Part shown: positions 1 to 10,400 of the stretch, piece by piece
Numbering within the stretch: position 1 is the first letter of the stretch
How the letters are laid out: each line of letters starts with the position of its first letter
Assembly: GCA_964491875.1 (NCBI GenBank)
Contig: CAZBIC010000002.1
Location: 1 to 64,000 of the forward strand
DNA: 64,000 bases
Reading direction: 5' to 3'
From: JADJPG01 sp964491875
Lineage (GTDB): Bacteria > Verrucomicrobiota > Verrucomicrobiia > Limisphaerales > JADJPG01
The notes under the pieces: model-generated
Database searches by the model: none
Told to the model about the DNA's origin: nothing
Seen by the model: only the letters and a program-made list of their open reading frames with translations
Translations under genes and position numbers: made by a program

Positions 1-735
1 AGCAAATCCCTGGCGCGCCTCAGCTCGGGGTCCAAAATCGTCAATCCCGCCGATGACGCCGCCGGCCTCGCCGTGTCCATGCGACTGGACGCCCAGATCG
101 CACGCCTCACCGCGGCCAAAAGCAACGTCGGCAACGCCATCTCCTTCACCCAAACCCAGGACGGTTACCTGAAGAAGATGGCCAAGTCGCTCGACCGCAT
201 GAGCGAACTCTCCATCCTCGCCCAGGACGTGACGAAGTCCGACGCGGATCGCGCGTTGTATGACGCCGAGTTCCAGCAGCTCTACGATTACTTCACCAGC
301 GCGGCGAGCAAGGACTTCAACGGCGTGAGCCTCTTCTCCACCACCGCATTGAACGTCACCATCGATTCCGAAGGCGGTGCGTTCACGATGAATGGCATCG
401 ACCTTTCAGCCGGCGCCTATTCGGGATTGGCCACCATTGATGTCACCAGCACGACGAACGCCTCCGCCGCCCTTTCCGCAGTGAAGACGGCCATCACGCA
501 GCTGGCGACGGATCGCGCCACCATCGGTGCCTACCAGTCGCGCATGAACTTCACCTCCGAGCAGTTGATCGTCAGCAAGGAAAACCTCAGTGCGGCGAGC
601 TCGCGAATTCAGGACGTCGATGTCGCCGAGGAATCCACGCAGTACGCGCGATACAACATCCTCGTCCAGTCCGGCACCGCGATGCTGGCCCAAGCGAACC
701 AGGTTCCGCAAAGCGCTCTGCGACTGCTGCAATAA
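1..735 (+). CDS. Flagellin, 5'-truncated by the window edge
   Basis: The frame is open from base 1, before the first ATG at 73. The first residues, SLARLSSGSKIVNPADDAAG, are the conserved N-terminal D0/D1 signature of flagellin, so only about 20 residues are missing. The C-terminus (SSRIQDVDVAEESTQYARYNIL, then QANQVPQSALRLLQ) is the matching C-terminal D0/D1 helix. Between the two ends lie only about 100 residues of variable sequence, so this is a short flagellin of roughly 265 residues with little or no D2/D3 domain. It would be exported by the flagellar secretion system and polymerise into the filament through its terminal helices. The first gene downstream is a large secreted protease, and the next is a giant glycosyltransferase polypeptide, which makes filament glycosylation plausible but unproven. 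Confidence 0.95.
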   Translation, partial: SKSLARLSSGSKIVNPADDAAGLAVSMRLDAQIARLTAAKSNVGNAISFTQTQDGYLKKMAKSLDRMSELSILAQDVTKSDADRALYDAEFQQLYDYFTSAASKDFNGVSLFSTTALNVTIDSEGGAFTMNGIDLSAGAYSGLATIDVTSTTNASAALSAVKTAITQLATDRATIGAYQSRMNFTSEQLIVSKENLSAASSRIQDVDVAEESTQYARYNILVQSGTAMLAQANQVPQSALRLLQ

Positions 736-1358
736 GCAACTTAAGCCTCCCGGTCGTTCGAGGCTCGAAACTTCAACGCCATGTTTCTCGAGCTTCGCCA
801 ATGGACGACGAGCGGGTTCCCCGTGCCAACCGGAGTCGCCACCCGTCCGTTCCGCGTGCCCGGCGCGGGAACACGGAGCCGCGAAGATTCCTCCCAACGT
901 CAGGACATGTCGCCCGAGGACAAGGCAGGTTCTCCGCCCTCGAAATCATCTCGTCACGATCTTCAGGAAAAAACTCCTAACCGCTGACTGAACTGGCCGG
1001 CCATCGACGGCCGCCTCACCCTTCACATGAACCTCGTCATGGATGACGCCCACGCCTCCGCTCGCGGAACCTCCCCGCGTTGGGAAAAAACATCCAAGGC
1101 ACCGCGACAGCCGGATAGTCCGATGACCGGTCTTCATGACACGACTCCAACCCTCGACGTGTCCGGCCCGGCAGCCTTCACGCGAGATTCTTCATTAAGC
1201 GATCCCGTTTTATTCCGATCTAAGCTGCGCGAGATGCTGTGCTTCCGGCCTGGAAACGGGCCCTGCTCCTTCAGCATATGGCTCCTGAAGGGAAGTACGA
1301 CCATCCGCAAAGAGCGGGGAATGAACTCTCCGCCCGGCAGCGATAACACCGTTTGATT
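736..1358. other. Intergenic stretch with no convincing gene
   Basis: About 620 bases separate flagellin from the Calx-beta protein. Several short frames are open on both strands, but none has a recognisable sequence or a plausible ribosome binding site. Just after the flagellin stop, AGCCTC (744-749) can pair with GAGGCT (760-765), overlapping a near-palindrome TTCGAGGCTCGAA (757-769). There is no T-run after it, so it is at best a weak terminator or a 3'-end-protecting hairpin. I see no clear promoter for the downstream gene. Confidence 0.5.
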
Positions 1359-4300
1359 ATGCAACTCGGCTCGAAGAAAAACCGACCAACGGGCGGCGTG
1401 GCGACACGCTGCCTCGCTTCATTTGGCAATCTCACCCGCCAGGTGATCGCGTGGCTTCCGGCGTTGAGTGTCGCGATCTGTCTTGGCCTCGCCACCGAAG
1501 CAGGCGCGCAAGGTCTGGGTCGCCCCGACCTGTTGGACACCGCCAATATTCCCGCCGGCGACGATGCGCCGCCCGAGCCGGGCGCGAGCCGCGCGCGCTA
1601 CATTCGCGTCAACTCACAGATTCTGGCCGCACCGGATTCACCGCTGCGCCAACCCGCGCCCGCCGAGCTGCAACTGGATTCGTCCCGTCTGCAATTGTCG
1701 CTGTTTACTGACACCACTTTGACCGCCGCTTTGGAGAAGACCCTGTATCGCAATGACAATAACTATGTCGCTTCCGGCGTGATCGATGACTGGCCGGGCA
1801 GCCATGTGATCGTCGTGGTGGAAGGCGAAATCATCGCCGCGAGCCTCACAGTCCCTGGAATGGGCGTGTATCAAATTCGCTATGACACGAACGGTTTTCA
1901 CAAAGTTCTCGAAATCGATCCTCAGCAGCTGCCGGGTTGCAATTTGGTGAAGAAGGCTCCGAAGAAACCACGGCCGATCAAGCTCTCAAAGAAGAAGAAT
2001 ATTCCACCGATCAAGAACGGCTCCGAACCCGGAAGCTTCAGCGAACCGCCGATGATGTTCTCGGCGGCTGGGGTGTTTTCACGGGACGTCTTCGGGGCAC
2101 AGTTCCCGGAACCAGACGCCAGCTCGAACACCAATGTCGACGTCATGGTCGTCTACACGGCGGCCGCGAAGAACGGCGCCGGCGGCTTGACCGCGATGAA
2201 CACCCTGATCGATCTGGCCATCGCCGAGGCCAACGAGGCCTACGCGGACAGCTTGATTCCCGTCACCTTGAATCTCGTCTACCGCGGAGAAGTGACCTAC
2301 ACCGAATCCGGCAATGCCGCCACGGACCTGACCCGTCTGCAGAATCCCAGCGACGGTCACATGGACGCCGTCCACGCCACCCGCAATCAGTTCGGCGCCG
2401 ACATTGTCTGTCTCCTTACGGAAACCATGCAGTCCACCTACGCGGGTCTCGGTTACCTGATGACCACGGCGTCGACCAACTTCTCCAGCTACGCGTTCAA
2501 CGTCGTCCGCCGCACCTATGCCGTCGGCAACTACACCTTCGCCCACGAGCTCGGCCACAACATGGGTTGCGCGCATGATCGCCAGAACTCCTCCACGCCC
2601 GGCGTTTTCGACTATTCCTACGGTCATCGCTTCGTCGGCACCGACAACCAAACCTATCGCACCGTGATGGCCTATTCACCCGGCACGCGCATCGGACACT
2701 TCTCCAATCCTAACGTCACCTACCAGGGCACTGCGACCGGCGTCGCCGCTGGAGCGACGAACTCCGCGGACAACGCAGCGAGTATCAGCAACGCCGTTCC
2801 CTACGTCTCGGCGTTCCGCGCACCAGTTGTCGTATTCTCCTTCACTGCCACCAGCAACACCGTGGCGGAAAGCACCAACACGGTGACGATCGATGTGCGC
2901 CGCTCCGGGCCCACCAACGCTTCAGTGAACATCGACTACACAATGGTGGAAGGCACCGCATCCGACGGCGTCGACTTCAACTCCCTGAACGGAACACTTA
3001 CCTTCAGCGCCGGGCAGACCAACAAAACCATTTCTCTCGAACTGCTCGATGACGACGCTCGCGAAAGTGTCGAGACCCTCACCGTGCGACTCAGCAATCC
3101 CGGCAGTGGAACGATGCTCACCAGCAATCTGACGGTCTACATCACGGACAACGATGCAAGCTACGTTCAGTTTGCTTCCACGGGATTCTCCGTCGCTGAA
3201 GGCACCAACAGCGTGAACCTCGAAGTGCAACGGACTGGCGTAACCAACACTGCGGTTACCGTCGGCTACTACACCGTAAACAGCACAGCCACGGCTGGCA
3301 CAGACTACTTGAGTACCAACGGCCTCCTTTCTTTCTCTGCCGGCGAAACCAGCAAGACCTTCGCGGTCACTGTCTTCAACGATGCCGCCGCAGAAGCCTC
3401 TGAAGCCCTGTTCGTTCGCCTGCGTTATCCCACGAACACCGTTCTCGGGACGCCGACCAACTTCACGCTGACCATTCTCACCAACGATCGCTCTGTCATC
3501 GCCTTCAGTGCGGCAACCACCAGCACCTCGGAGAGCAACAGTACCGTGGACGTAACTGTGTCGCGCACCGGCACCACGTTTAACAACGCCTCCATAGACT
3601 TCCACACCACGAATGTCACCGCCACCGCCGGCAGCGACTACACCGCCACCAACGGCACCGTGACGTTCACCAATGGCCAGACCACCGCCACCATCACGCT
3701 CGTGGTCGCCAATGACGCCACGCTCGAATCCAGCGAGACCTTCCGGGTGCGACTCTACAATCCGATCGACGCCACGCTCGGCACCATTGGAACGAATACC
3801 GTCACCATCACGGACGACGACGCCAGCTTCGTCTCCTTCGATGCCTCCACTAATCTCGTTTACGAAACCAATGATACCGTCACTTTCACCGTCCTTCGCA
3901 CGGGCGTGACGAATACAGCCGTCAGCGTCAACTACACGACCACCAACGTGACCGCCACCGCCGGCACCGACTATTTCGCCGCTAGTGGTATCCTCACTTT
4001 TGCGGCTGGTGTCGTGTCGAACGGATTCACCGTGAGCCTCACCAACGACCTAACCCAGGAATCGCTGGAAACATTCCAAGTTCGGTTGCTGAATCCAACG
4101 AACACAACGGTTTCGCTGGGCACCAACACCGTCACCATCACCGACAATGACGCGGCCACGGTCGCCTTCCTGCACGGTTCCACCAACGTGGCCGAGGGTG
4201 TCGGCACCGTCACCATCACCGCGCTGCGCAGCGGCGCCACCAACACCGCCGTGAGCGTGCGCTTCTACTCCACCAACGGCACCGCCAGCGCCACCGATTA

Positions 4301-7058
4301 CTTCACCACCAACGGCCTCCTCTCCTTCGCCGCCAACGAGGTNNNNNNNNNNNNNNNNNNNNNNNNNNNNNNNNNNNNNNNNNNNNNNNNNNNNNNNNNN
4401 NNNNNNNNNNNNNNNNNNNNNNNNNNNNNNNNNNNNNNNNNNTCCACCCTGGCCCTGGGCACCAACACCGTCACCATCACCGACAATGACGCGGCGACGG
4501 TCGCCTTCCTGCACGGCTCCACCAACGTGGCCGAGGGCGTCGGCACCGTCACCATCACCGCCGTGCGCAGCGGCGCCACCAACACCGCCGTGAGCGTGCG
4601 CTTCTACAGCACCAACGGCACCGCCGGCGCCACCGATTACTTCACCACCAACGGCCTCCTCTCCTTCGCCGCCAACGAGGTCAGCAAGACCTTCGACCTG
4701 CGCATCATCGATGACGCCCTGGCCGAGAACGCCGAGACGGTCATCCTCCGCCTGGTCAGTCCCACCAACGCCACCATCTCCGGCTTCGGCACCAACGTCG
4801 TCACCATCGGCACCAACGACAGCGCGTATGTGAGCTGGAGCGTCGCCAGTGTGAGCACCAACGAGAGCACCAACGCGATTACGCTGACGGTCAACCGCAC
4901 CGGCACCACCTTCAACGATGTGAGCGTGAACTTCGCGACGACCAACGTCACCGCGCTGGCCGCCGCCGATTATTACTCCACCAACGGCACCCTCACCCTC
5001 ACCAACGGCCAGACCACCGCCACCATCGCCCTGCGCCTCATCAACGATGATCTCCAGGAAAGCACCGAGACCTTGCAGGTGCGGTTGTCCGGCGTCAGCG
5101 ACGGCATCATCACCAACGGGACGAATACCATCACCATCACCGATGATGATGTGAGCACCCTCGCCTTTGCCACCAACGCCATCACGACGGGTGAAAGCAA
5201 CGTCACCCTCACCGTCGTCGTCGAGCGTTCCGGCGCCACCAACACCGCCGTCGCCGTCAACTACACCACCACCAACGTCACCGCCACCGCGGCCAGCGAC
5301 TTCACCGCCACCAGCGGCACGCTCAGCTTTGTCCCCGGCGTCGTCTCCAACAGCTTCACCGTCGACGTCCTCCACGACCTTTCCCTGGAGACCAACGAGA
5401 CCTTCCAGCTCCGCCTGAGCTCCGCCACCAACTCCACCCTGGCCCTGGGCACCAACACCGTCACCATCACCGACAATGACGCGGCGAGCATCGCGTTCAC
5501 CACCAATGCCATCCTCGTAGATGAAGACGTGGGAACGGTCACTCTGACCGCCGTGCGCAGTGGCGCGACGAATACGACCGTGAGCGTGAACTTCACCAAC
5601 TTTGCGACAACCGCTACGGCTGGTTCGGACTTCACTTTGACGAACGGACTAATGGTCTTTGCCCCGGGTGTCGCCACAAATACGTTCACCGTGACCATTG
5701 CCAATGACCTCACGGCTGAGAACGCCGAGACCATCTCTTACAAGCTGCAGAATCCGACCAACTGCACGCTCAGCGGCTACGCGACCAATGTCATCACGAT
5801 CAACACCAACGATTCCGCGGTGCTGACCTGGTCGATTACGGCCACGAACGTCATCGAAAGCAGCAACAGCCTGACCCTGACGGTCACGCGCGCTGGAACC
5901 TTGTTCAACACGGCCACCGTCGACTTCACTACGACGAACGTCACCGCGACCGCGGGCACTGATTACACGGGCACCAACGGCACGCTGACGTTTACCAATG
6001 GCGTCACGAGCCTCGACATCACGCTGCTGGTGACCAGCGACAACTTGCAGGAGAACAACGAAACGCTGCGCGTGGTGCTCAGCAATCCGGACGATGCCAC
6101 CATCACCTCCCGCACGAATACGGTAACCATCACCGACGACGATGGCAGCACGCTTTCCCTCACCACGAACGCCGTGGCCGTGGCCGAAACAAACACGACG
6201 CTGCTCGTTGTCGTGGAGCGCAGCGGTGCCACGAACACCTCGGTGGCCATTGACTTCACCACCACCAACGTCACCGCCACGGCGGGCAGCGACTACGCCT
6301 CAACGAACGGAACTCTCTCCTTCGCACCCGGCGTCGTCTCCAACAGCTTCACCGTCACGCTGTCGCCGGACCTGACTTACGAAGCGAATGAAACATTCCG
6401 CGTTCTCCTAAGCGGCATCACCAATTCAACCCTCAGCATCGGGACCAACACCGTCACCATCACGGACGATGATCTCGCGTATCTCGGATTCACCGTCGAC
6501 AGCGACACCGCGAATGAACTCGACGGCACGATTAGCGTGATCGTGGCCCGCACCGGCGTGACCAACACGACCGTGAGCGCGTCGTTCACCACCACGAACG
6601 GAACCGCCTTATCCGGATCGGATTACACGGCGACCAATGGCGTGGTCTCCTTCGCCCCAGGCGAAACGAACAAGACCATCACCATCGCGATCACGTTCGA
6701 CAACGACCTCGAATCGTCAGAAATCTTCCGCCTCCGACTGGTCAGCATCACGAACGCAGCCTCCTCCACCTACACCAACATCCCGATCACTATCGCGGAT
6801 TCCTTCGGTGGTGTCGCCGGCGCACCGCTGCTCGACGAGCCCGTTGAGATCCGATCGATTCAACGTCTCGGTGAAGACTTCGTAAGAATCCACATCGCTG
6901 GTCCGAAAGGCACGCCGTTCGTGATCGAATCATCGCCCGACCTGAAGACCTGGACTCCGGCCACCTCCAACGTTCTCCCGCTGGGTGGCTTCGACTGGAT
7001 CACCCCGCTGGATCGCTCCGTGCCGGCCCGCTACTTCCGAGTCGTGCCGCCACAGTAG
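1359..7058 (+). CDS. Secreted M12B-like zinc metalloprotease with tandem Calx-beta repeats
   Basis: The product is about 1899 residues as assembled. I chose ATG 1359 over the in-frame TTG 1353; it gives a basic N-region, a hydrophobic core and a signal-peptidase-like site near ATEAGAQG. Residues about 90-230 look like a propeptide. About 255-490 is a reprolysin-type metalloprotease: HELGHNMGCAHD supplies zinc ligands H396, H400 and H406 and catalytic E397, and VMAYS near 437 is the Met-turn. About twelve Calx-beta repeats of roughly 110 residues follow, most ending in a VTITDND/VTITDDD calcium-binding edge. The C-terminus (ESSPDLKTWTPATSN) is a module common on verrucomicrobial exported proteins. 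The likely role is an extracellular or surface-held protease on a calcium-stiffened stalk. The 100-N gap falls inside the fifth repeat, so the true length and repeat number are uncertain even though the frame happens to stay open. Confidence 0.88.
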   Translation: MQLGSKKNRPTGGVATRCLASFGNLTRQVIAWLPALSVAICLGLATEAGAQGLGRPDLLDTANIPAGDDAPPEPGASRARYIRVNSQILAAPDSPLRQPAPAELQLDSSRLQLSLFTDTTLTAALEKTLYRNDNNYVASGVIDDWPGSHVIVVVEGEIIAASLTVPGMGVYQIRYDTNGFHKVLEIDPQQLPGCNLVKKAPKKPRPIKLSKKKNIPPIKNGSEPGSFSEPPMMFSAAGVFSRDVFGAQFPEPDASSNTNVDVMVVYTAAAKNGAGGLTAMNTLIDLAIAEANEAYADSLIPVTLNLVYRGEVTYTESGNAATDLTRLQNPSDGHMDAVHATRNQFGADIVCLLTETMQSTYAGLGYLMTTASTNFSSYAFNVVRRTYAVGNYTFAHELGHNMGCAHDRQNSSTPGVFDYSYGHRFVGTDNQTYRTVMAYSPGTRIGHFSNPNVTYQGTATGVAAGATNSADNAASISNAVPYVSAFRAPVVVFSFTATSNTVAESTNTVTIDVRRSGPTNASVNIDYTMVEGTASDGVDFNSLNGTLTFSAGQTNKTISLELLDDDARESVETLTVRLSNPGSGTMLTSNLTVYITDNDASYVQFASTGFSVAEGTNSVNLEVQRTGVTNTAVTVGYYTVNSTATAGTDYLSTNGLLSFSAGETSKTFAVTVFNDAAAEASEALFVRLRYPTNTVLGTPTNFTLTILTNDRSVIAFSAATTSTSESNSTVDVTVSRTGTTFNNASIDFHTTNVTATAGSDYTATNGTVTFTNGQTTATITLVVANDATLESSETFRVRLYNPIDATLGTIGTNTVTITDDDASFVSFDASTNLVYETNDTVTFTVLRTGVTNTAVSVNYTTTNVTATAGTDYFAASGILTFAAGVVSNGFTVSLTNDLTQESLETFQVRLLNPTNTTVSLGTNTVTITDNDAATVAFLHGSTNVAEGVGTVTITALRSGATNTAVSVRFYSTNGTASATDYFTTNGLLSFAANEXXXXXXXXXXXXXXXXXXXXXXXXXXXXXXXXXXSTLALGTNTVTITDNDAATVAFLHGSTNVAEGVGTVTITAVRSGATNTAVSVRFYSTNGTAGATDYFTTNGLLSFAANEVSKTFDLRIIDDALAENAETVILRLVSPTNATISGFGTNVVTIGTNDSAYVSWSVASVSTNESTNAITLTVNRTGTTFNDVSVNFATTNVTALAAADYYSTNGTLTLTNGQTTATIALRLINDDLQESTETLQVRLSGVSDGIITNGTNTITITDDDVSTLAFATNAITTGESNVTLTVVVERSGATNTAVAVNYTTTNVTATAASDFTATSGTLSFVPGVVSNSFTVDVLHDLSLETNETFQLRLSSATNSTLALGTNTVTITDNDAASIAFTTNAILVDEDVGTVTLTAVRSGATNTTVSVNFTNFATTATAGSDFTLTNGLMVFAPGVATNTFTVTIANDLTAENAETISYKLQNPTNCTLSGYATNVITINTNDSAVLTWSITATNVIESSNSLTLTVTRAGTLFNTATVDFTTTNVTATAGTDYTGTNGTLTFTNGVTSLDITLLVTSDNLQENNETLRVVLSNPDDATITSRTNTVTITDDDGSTLSLTTNAVAVAETNTTLLVVVERSGATNTSVAIDFTTTNVTATAGSDYASTNGTLSFAPGVVSNSFTVTLSPDLTYEANETFRVLLSGITNSTLSIGTNTVTITDDDLAYLGFTVDSDTANELDGTISVIVARTGVTNTTVSASFTTTNGTALSGSDYTATNGVVSFAPGETNKTITIAITFDNDLESSEIFRLRLVSITNAASSTYTNIPITIADSFGGVAGAPLLDEPVEIRSIQRLGEDFVRIHIAGPKGTPFVIESSPDLKTWTPATSNVLPLGGFDWITPLDRSVPARYFRVVPPQ
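4121..4682 (+). repeat. Near-identical Calx-beta DNA repeat units flanking the gap
   Basis: Bases 4121-4342 and 4460-4682 align with only about eight differences by eye. Bases 4443-4495 recur without a visible difference at 5434-5486. Most other Calx-beta units in this gene share only protein-level similarity. The near-identical block also has a stronger preference for C in the third codon position than the flanking repeats, which suggests recent duplication or gene conversion. Confidence 0.85.
4343..4442. other. Assembly gap (100 N)
   Basis: Exactly 100 N, the usual placeholder for a gap of unknown length. It sits between two nearly identical repeat units, so it probably marks a repeat that short reads could not resolve. 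Confidence 0.97.
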
Positions 7059-7084
7059 GCTTTGCCTCACTAAACCACCCTCGG

Positions 7085-7124
7085 ACTCCGGATGGGAACC
7101 AACCCGTCCGGAGTTCGTTTCTTT
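7085..7124 (+). terminator. Rho-independent terminator after the Calx-beta gene
   Basis: ACTCCGGATGGG (7085-7096) pairs with CCCGTCCGGAGT (7103-7114) through one G-U, with loop AACCAA. It is followed by TCGTTTCTTT. The stem begins 27 bases after the stop codon at 7058. Confidence 0.75.
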
Positions 7125-7434
7125 GCACATCCATTCCGGGGGACAATCTTGCCGGACCGTCTTCCCCGGCGGCAATTCCGGCCGGCTCTCGCCCACGGAA
7201 TCATCCCAAATGCCCTCTTTTGGCCGAAATTCAGTCCAGATCCGACCATGGCACCCCCATTGCTAAACACAAACTGCCGGGGTGTGCACTGACCCGGCGC
7301 GCACATGGATGAGCGACGAATTTGAAACATTCCTCCGTCGACACGGCATTAAGCCCGGACCTCCGGGGACCTGGCCGCAGCGCATTCACGTCCATCACTT
7401 TTCCCCGCCACTGATGGTGCCCTGACTCTCTCTC
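7125..7434. other. Intergenic leader region upstream of the giant gene
   Basis: No gene is evident. A small hairpin, CCCGGA-CC-TCCGGG, lies at 7354-7367. I could not identify a sigma-28 or sigma-54 promoter that would tie the downstream gene to the flagellar regulon. Confidence 0.45.
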
Positions 7435-10400
7435 ATGAAAATGTCACTCCAGAACGCGATGCGACTGAGCCAGTCGAATATCCGAGTTGGCCAGCCGATC
7501 AACGACGTGCTCCTCGCAGAACAACAGATCGCCAGGTCGGCACCGGATGCATTCGCGCTCAACTGCACAGGAGCCCCTGCAGGCTACGTCGCTCTGTGGA
7601 AGGGATTGCGGCTCGCCACGACCGGCTCTCACACCGAGGCTTGCCGGGAGTTCCTCCGGGCCGCCGAGCTCGGATGCAGTCACTGGCGCGTCGGGTGGTA
7701 TCTCGCGCAGTCCGCCAAAGTCGTTGGAGATCTCCAGCTGGTCGACGCAGCCTGCGCCGCGGTTCTCCGAGCCAATCCGGAATTCTGGTTCGCCCGGGAA
7801 CTGCCGAAGCACGCGCGCGGTTACTACGCGCAGGGCGAACAGGACAAGCACATCGAAGACTATTTCCGCGAGCACCCGCCTCGCACAAAATTCTTCGTCG
7901 AAGTTGGCGCCTTCGACGGTGTTCACTACAGCAACGTTCGTCGACTCGTGGAAACGCACGGATGGAGCGGGATCAGTATCGAACCCGTCTCCAAGAACTA
8001 CGCCAAGCTGGCAGCATCCTATCGCGGACAGAACGTCCGGTGCGTCCAGGCCTGCACGTCAGACCACGAAGGTGAAGTGGAGTTGAACGTCTCCACTTAT
8101 CCACACCTTCCCGATTGGGGCAGCGACGTGGCCTCCGTCTCCGGCGAGGACACCGAGCGGTGGCGCAAACAATACGGCGCTGCCTGGACGAAGGAAAAAG
8201 TTCCCGCCCGCACATTGACCAGCATTCTGGATGAGGCACGCGTCAGCGAGATCGGCTTCCTCTCCGTCGATGCCGAAGGCCACGATCTGGAAGTCCTTCG
8301 CGGACTCGATTTTGAACGCTTCCAACCCGACCTGATCGTCGTTGAGTACGGAAAACAGCGTGAAGCCATCCTCAGCTTCCTGGCGAGCCATGGCTACACG
8401 ATGACGCGAGACAACAAGCAGGACCTCTTCATGACTCGGGCTCGGGCAGCGGGAAACTCACGCCCGCCTTCGGCCGCGTTCCCGACCTCACTAGAGCAGT
8501 TCACCCCGAATGAACGGGAACGCATTCTCGCCGCCGCCAGCTGCCGGGACTGCGACGACGTGCCGAAGGTGGCGCAAGCCGGCGCAGTGCTGCCAGGCCA
8601 TCCGCCCGTCCAGATCATGCACAATGGCGTGAAGATCATTCAGGGCTCATACCACGGCGAATGGATGACCGAGATCATTCGCCGCCTGCATGGCCACCAC
8701 GAACCGCAGGAAGAGCGGGTGTTTCACGAGGTGGTGAAGACATTGCCACCCGGTGCGGTAATGATCGAAGCGGGAAGCTTCTGGGCCTACTATTCCATGT
8801 GGTTTCATCAGGCAATCCCCGGTGCCCGGAACTACTTGATTGAGCCGAATCAGGAGAAGTTTCAACTCAGCCAACGTCACTTCGCTTTGAACAACATGGC
8901 GGGCGTTTTCACCAACGGCTTCATCGGCAGGGAATCACGACCCAACGCCGCTTTCAACGACTGGGATAATCGCACCTGCCACCTTCCACAAATCGCCATC
9001 GACGACTATGCACGCGAACACGGCATTGATTTCATCCATCTTCTCCACGCCGACATTCAGGGGGCGGAGCTCGATCTCCTGCAAGGCAGCCGCGATCTCA
9101 TCGCCAACAACAAGATTGGTTACCTCTTTGTTTCCACTCACGGCGACCGCCATCCCGCCTGCCTCGAGTTCCTCTCGAAGCATGGTTATCGAATCATCGC
9201 CCAGCACACGATTGCGGAAAGCGCGGCGGCGGACGGCCTGATCGTCGCGTGCTCACCAGCAATCTCCTCATTCCCCGAGGTCCGCATCTCCAAGCGCGCG
9301 CAGTCGTTCATTCAAGGCGCGGACACCCAGAGTGAGTTGTCCGGTGACGAGTTGCAAAGCGCCCTGCGGAAGCTCAATCCACACCTGCTCCGCCTGAACG
9401 CGCTGCCGATCCACGAACGCGTTCGCCAAGGAAGGATCGACCCCCTCCAACTCGTCACACCGGCACGCTTTGACATCGTTGCCAAGCACATCTACGCCCG
9501 CCATCGCGCGGCTGGAGTCCAAAGCGATTGGGCGCGCGAACTGTATCGAGCCCACATCAGCGCCTTCTCGGACGGAACTTTTCGCGAAGGCGACGGCCAG
9601 AAGAGCGCGATCGAAGACTACTATCGAGCCTTCGACGCCACCCTCGATTCCATCAGCGCCCATGGATTTGATCCCCGACAGACACTGGTTCCGGTGGGGC
9701 GAAACAACGTCATCATCGACGGAGCCCACCGGGTCGCCGCCTGCTTGTTGCACCTCGAGCCAGTGGACTGCCTGTACTTCGAACGTGATGCCAACCGATT
9801 CGACGCCGGATACTTCCTCGCCAAGGGCCTCCCGCAGTCTCATGCCGATGCGATCGCCATCGAATACTGCCGGCTGCGACAGGATACATTCATCGTCCAT
9901 TTGTTCCCCAAGGCGGAAGGCCGCGATGCCGAGGCGAAGGATATCCTCCGCGAGTTTGGCGCGATCGTTTACGAGAAGGAACTTCGCCTCCAGAACAACG
10001 GTCCTTGGTGGCTGGTGCGACAGCTCTATCGCGGCGAGAAATGGATCGGCTCGTGGAACGACAACTTCGCCGGAGCCCGCCGAGATGCGCAAACGCGCTT
10101 CGACGGAAAGAGTCCGCTGCGCGTCGTTGTCTTCCAATGTGATGATCTGGCCAAAGTTCGCGAGGCCAAGACACGCATTCGCGCACTCTACGGACACGGG
10201 AACTACTCCTCACACGTCAATGACAGTCACGAGGAAACCCTCCAACTCGCCCGGCTTTACTTCAACGCGAACAGCCTTCACTTCCTGAACCACGCAAAGC
10301 CGAAACTCCTCGAACGTTTCGAAAAGCACCTCGAACGCTACCGTCAGTGGCTGCTTTCCACCGGCGTCGATGCAGAACTCTTCTGCGTCGACGGTAGCTC

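Noticed and set aside
4050..5375. 441-codon minus-strand frame rich in Gly-Asp repeats
   Set aside because: Mirror image of the Calx-beta repeats on the plus strand; the repeats and GC bias explain it, and it runs through the N gap.
2820..6810. Periodic DNA pattern that could suggest a CRISPR-like or satellite array
   Set aside because: The period is about 330 bases, in frame, and encodes Calx-beta domains; there are no short conserved repeats with unique spacers.
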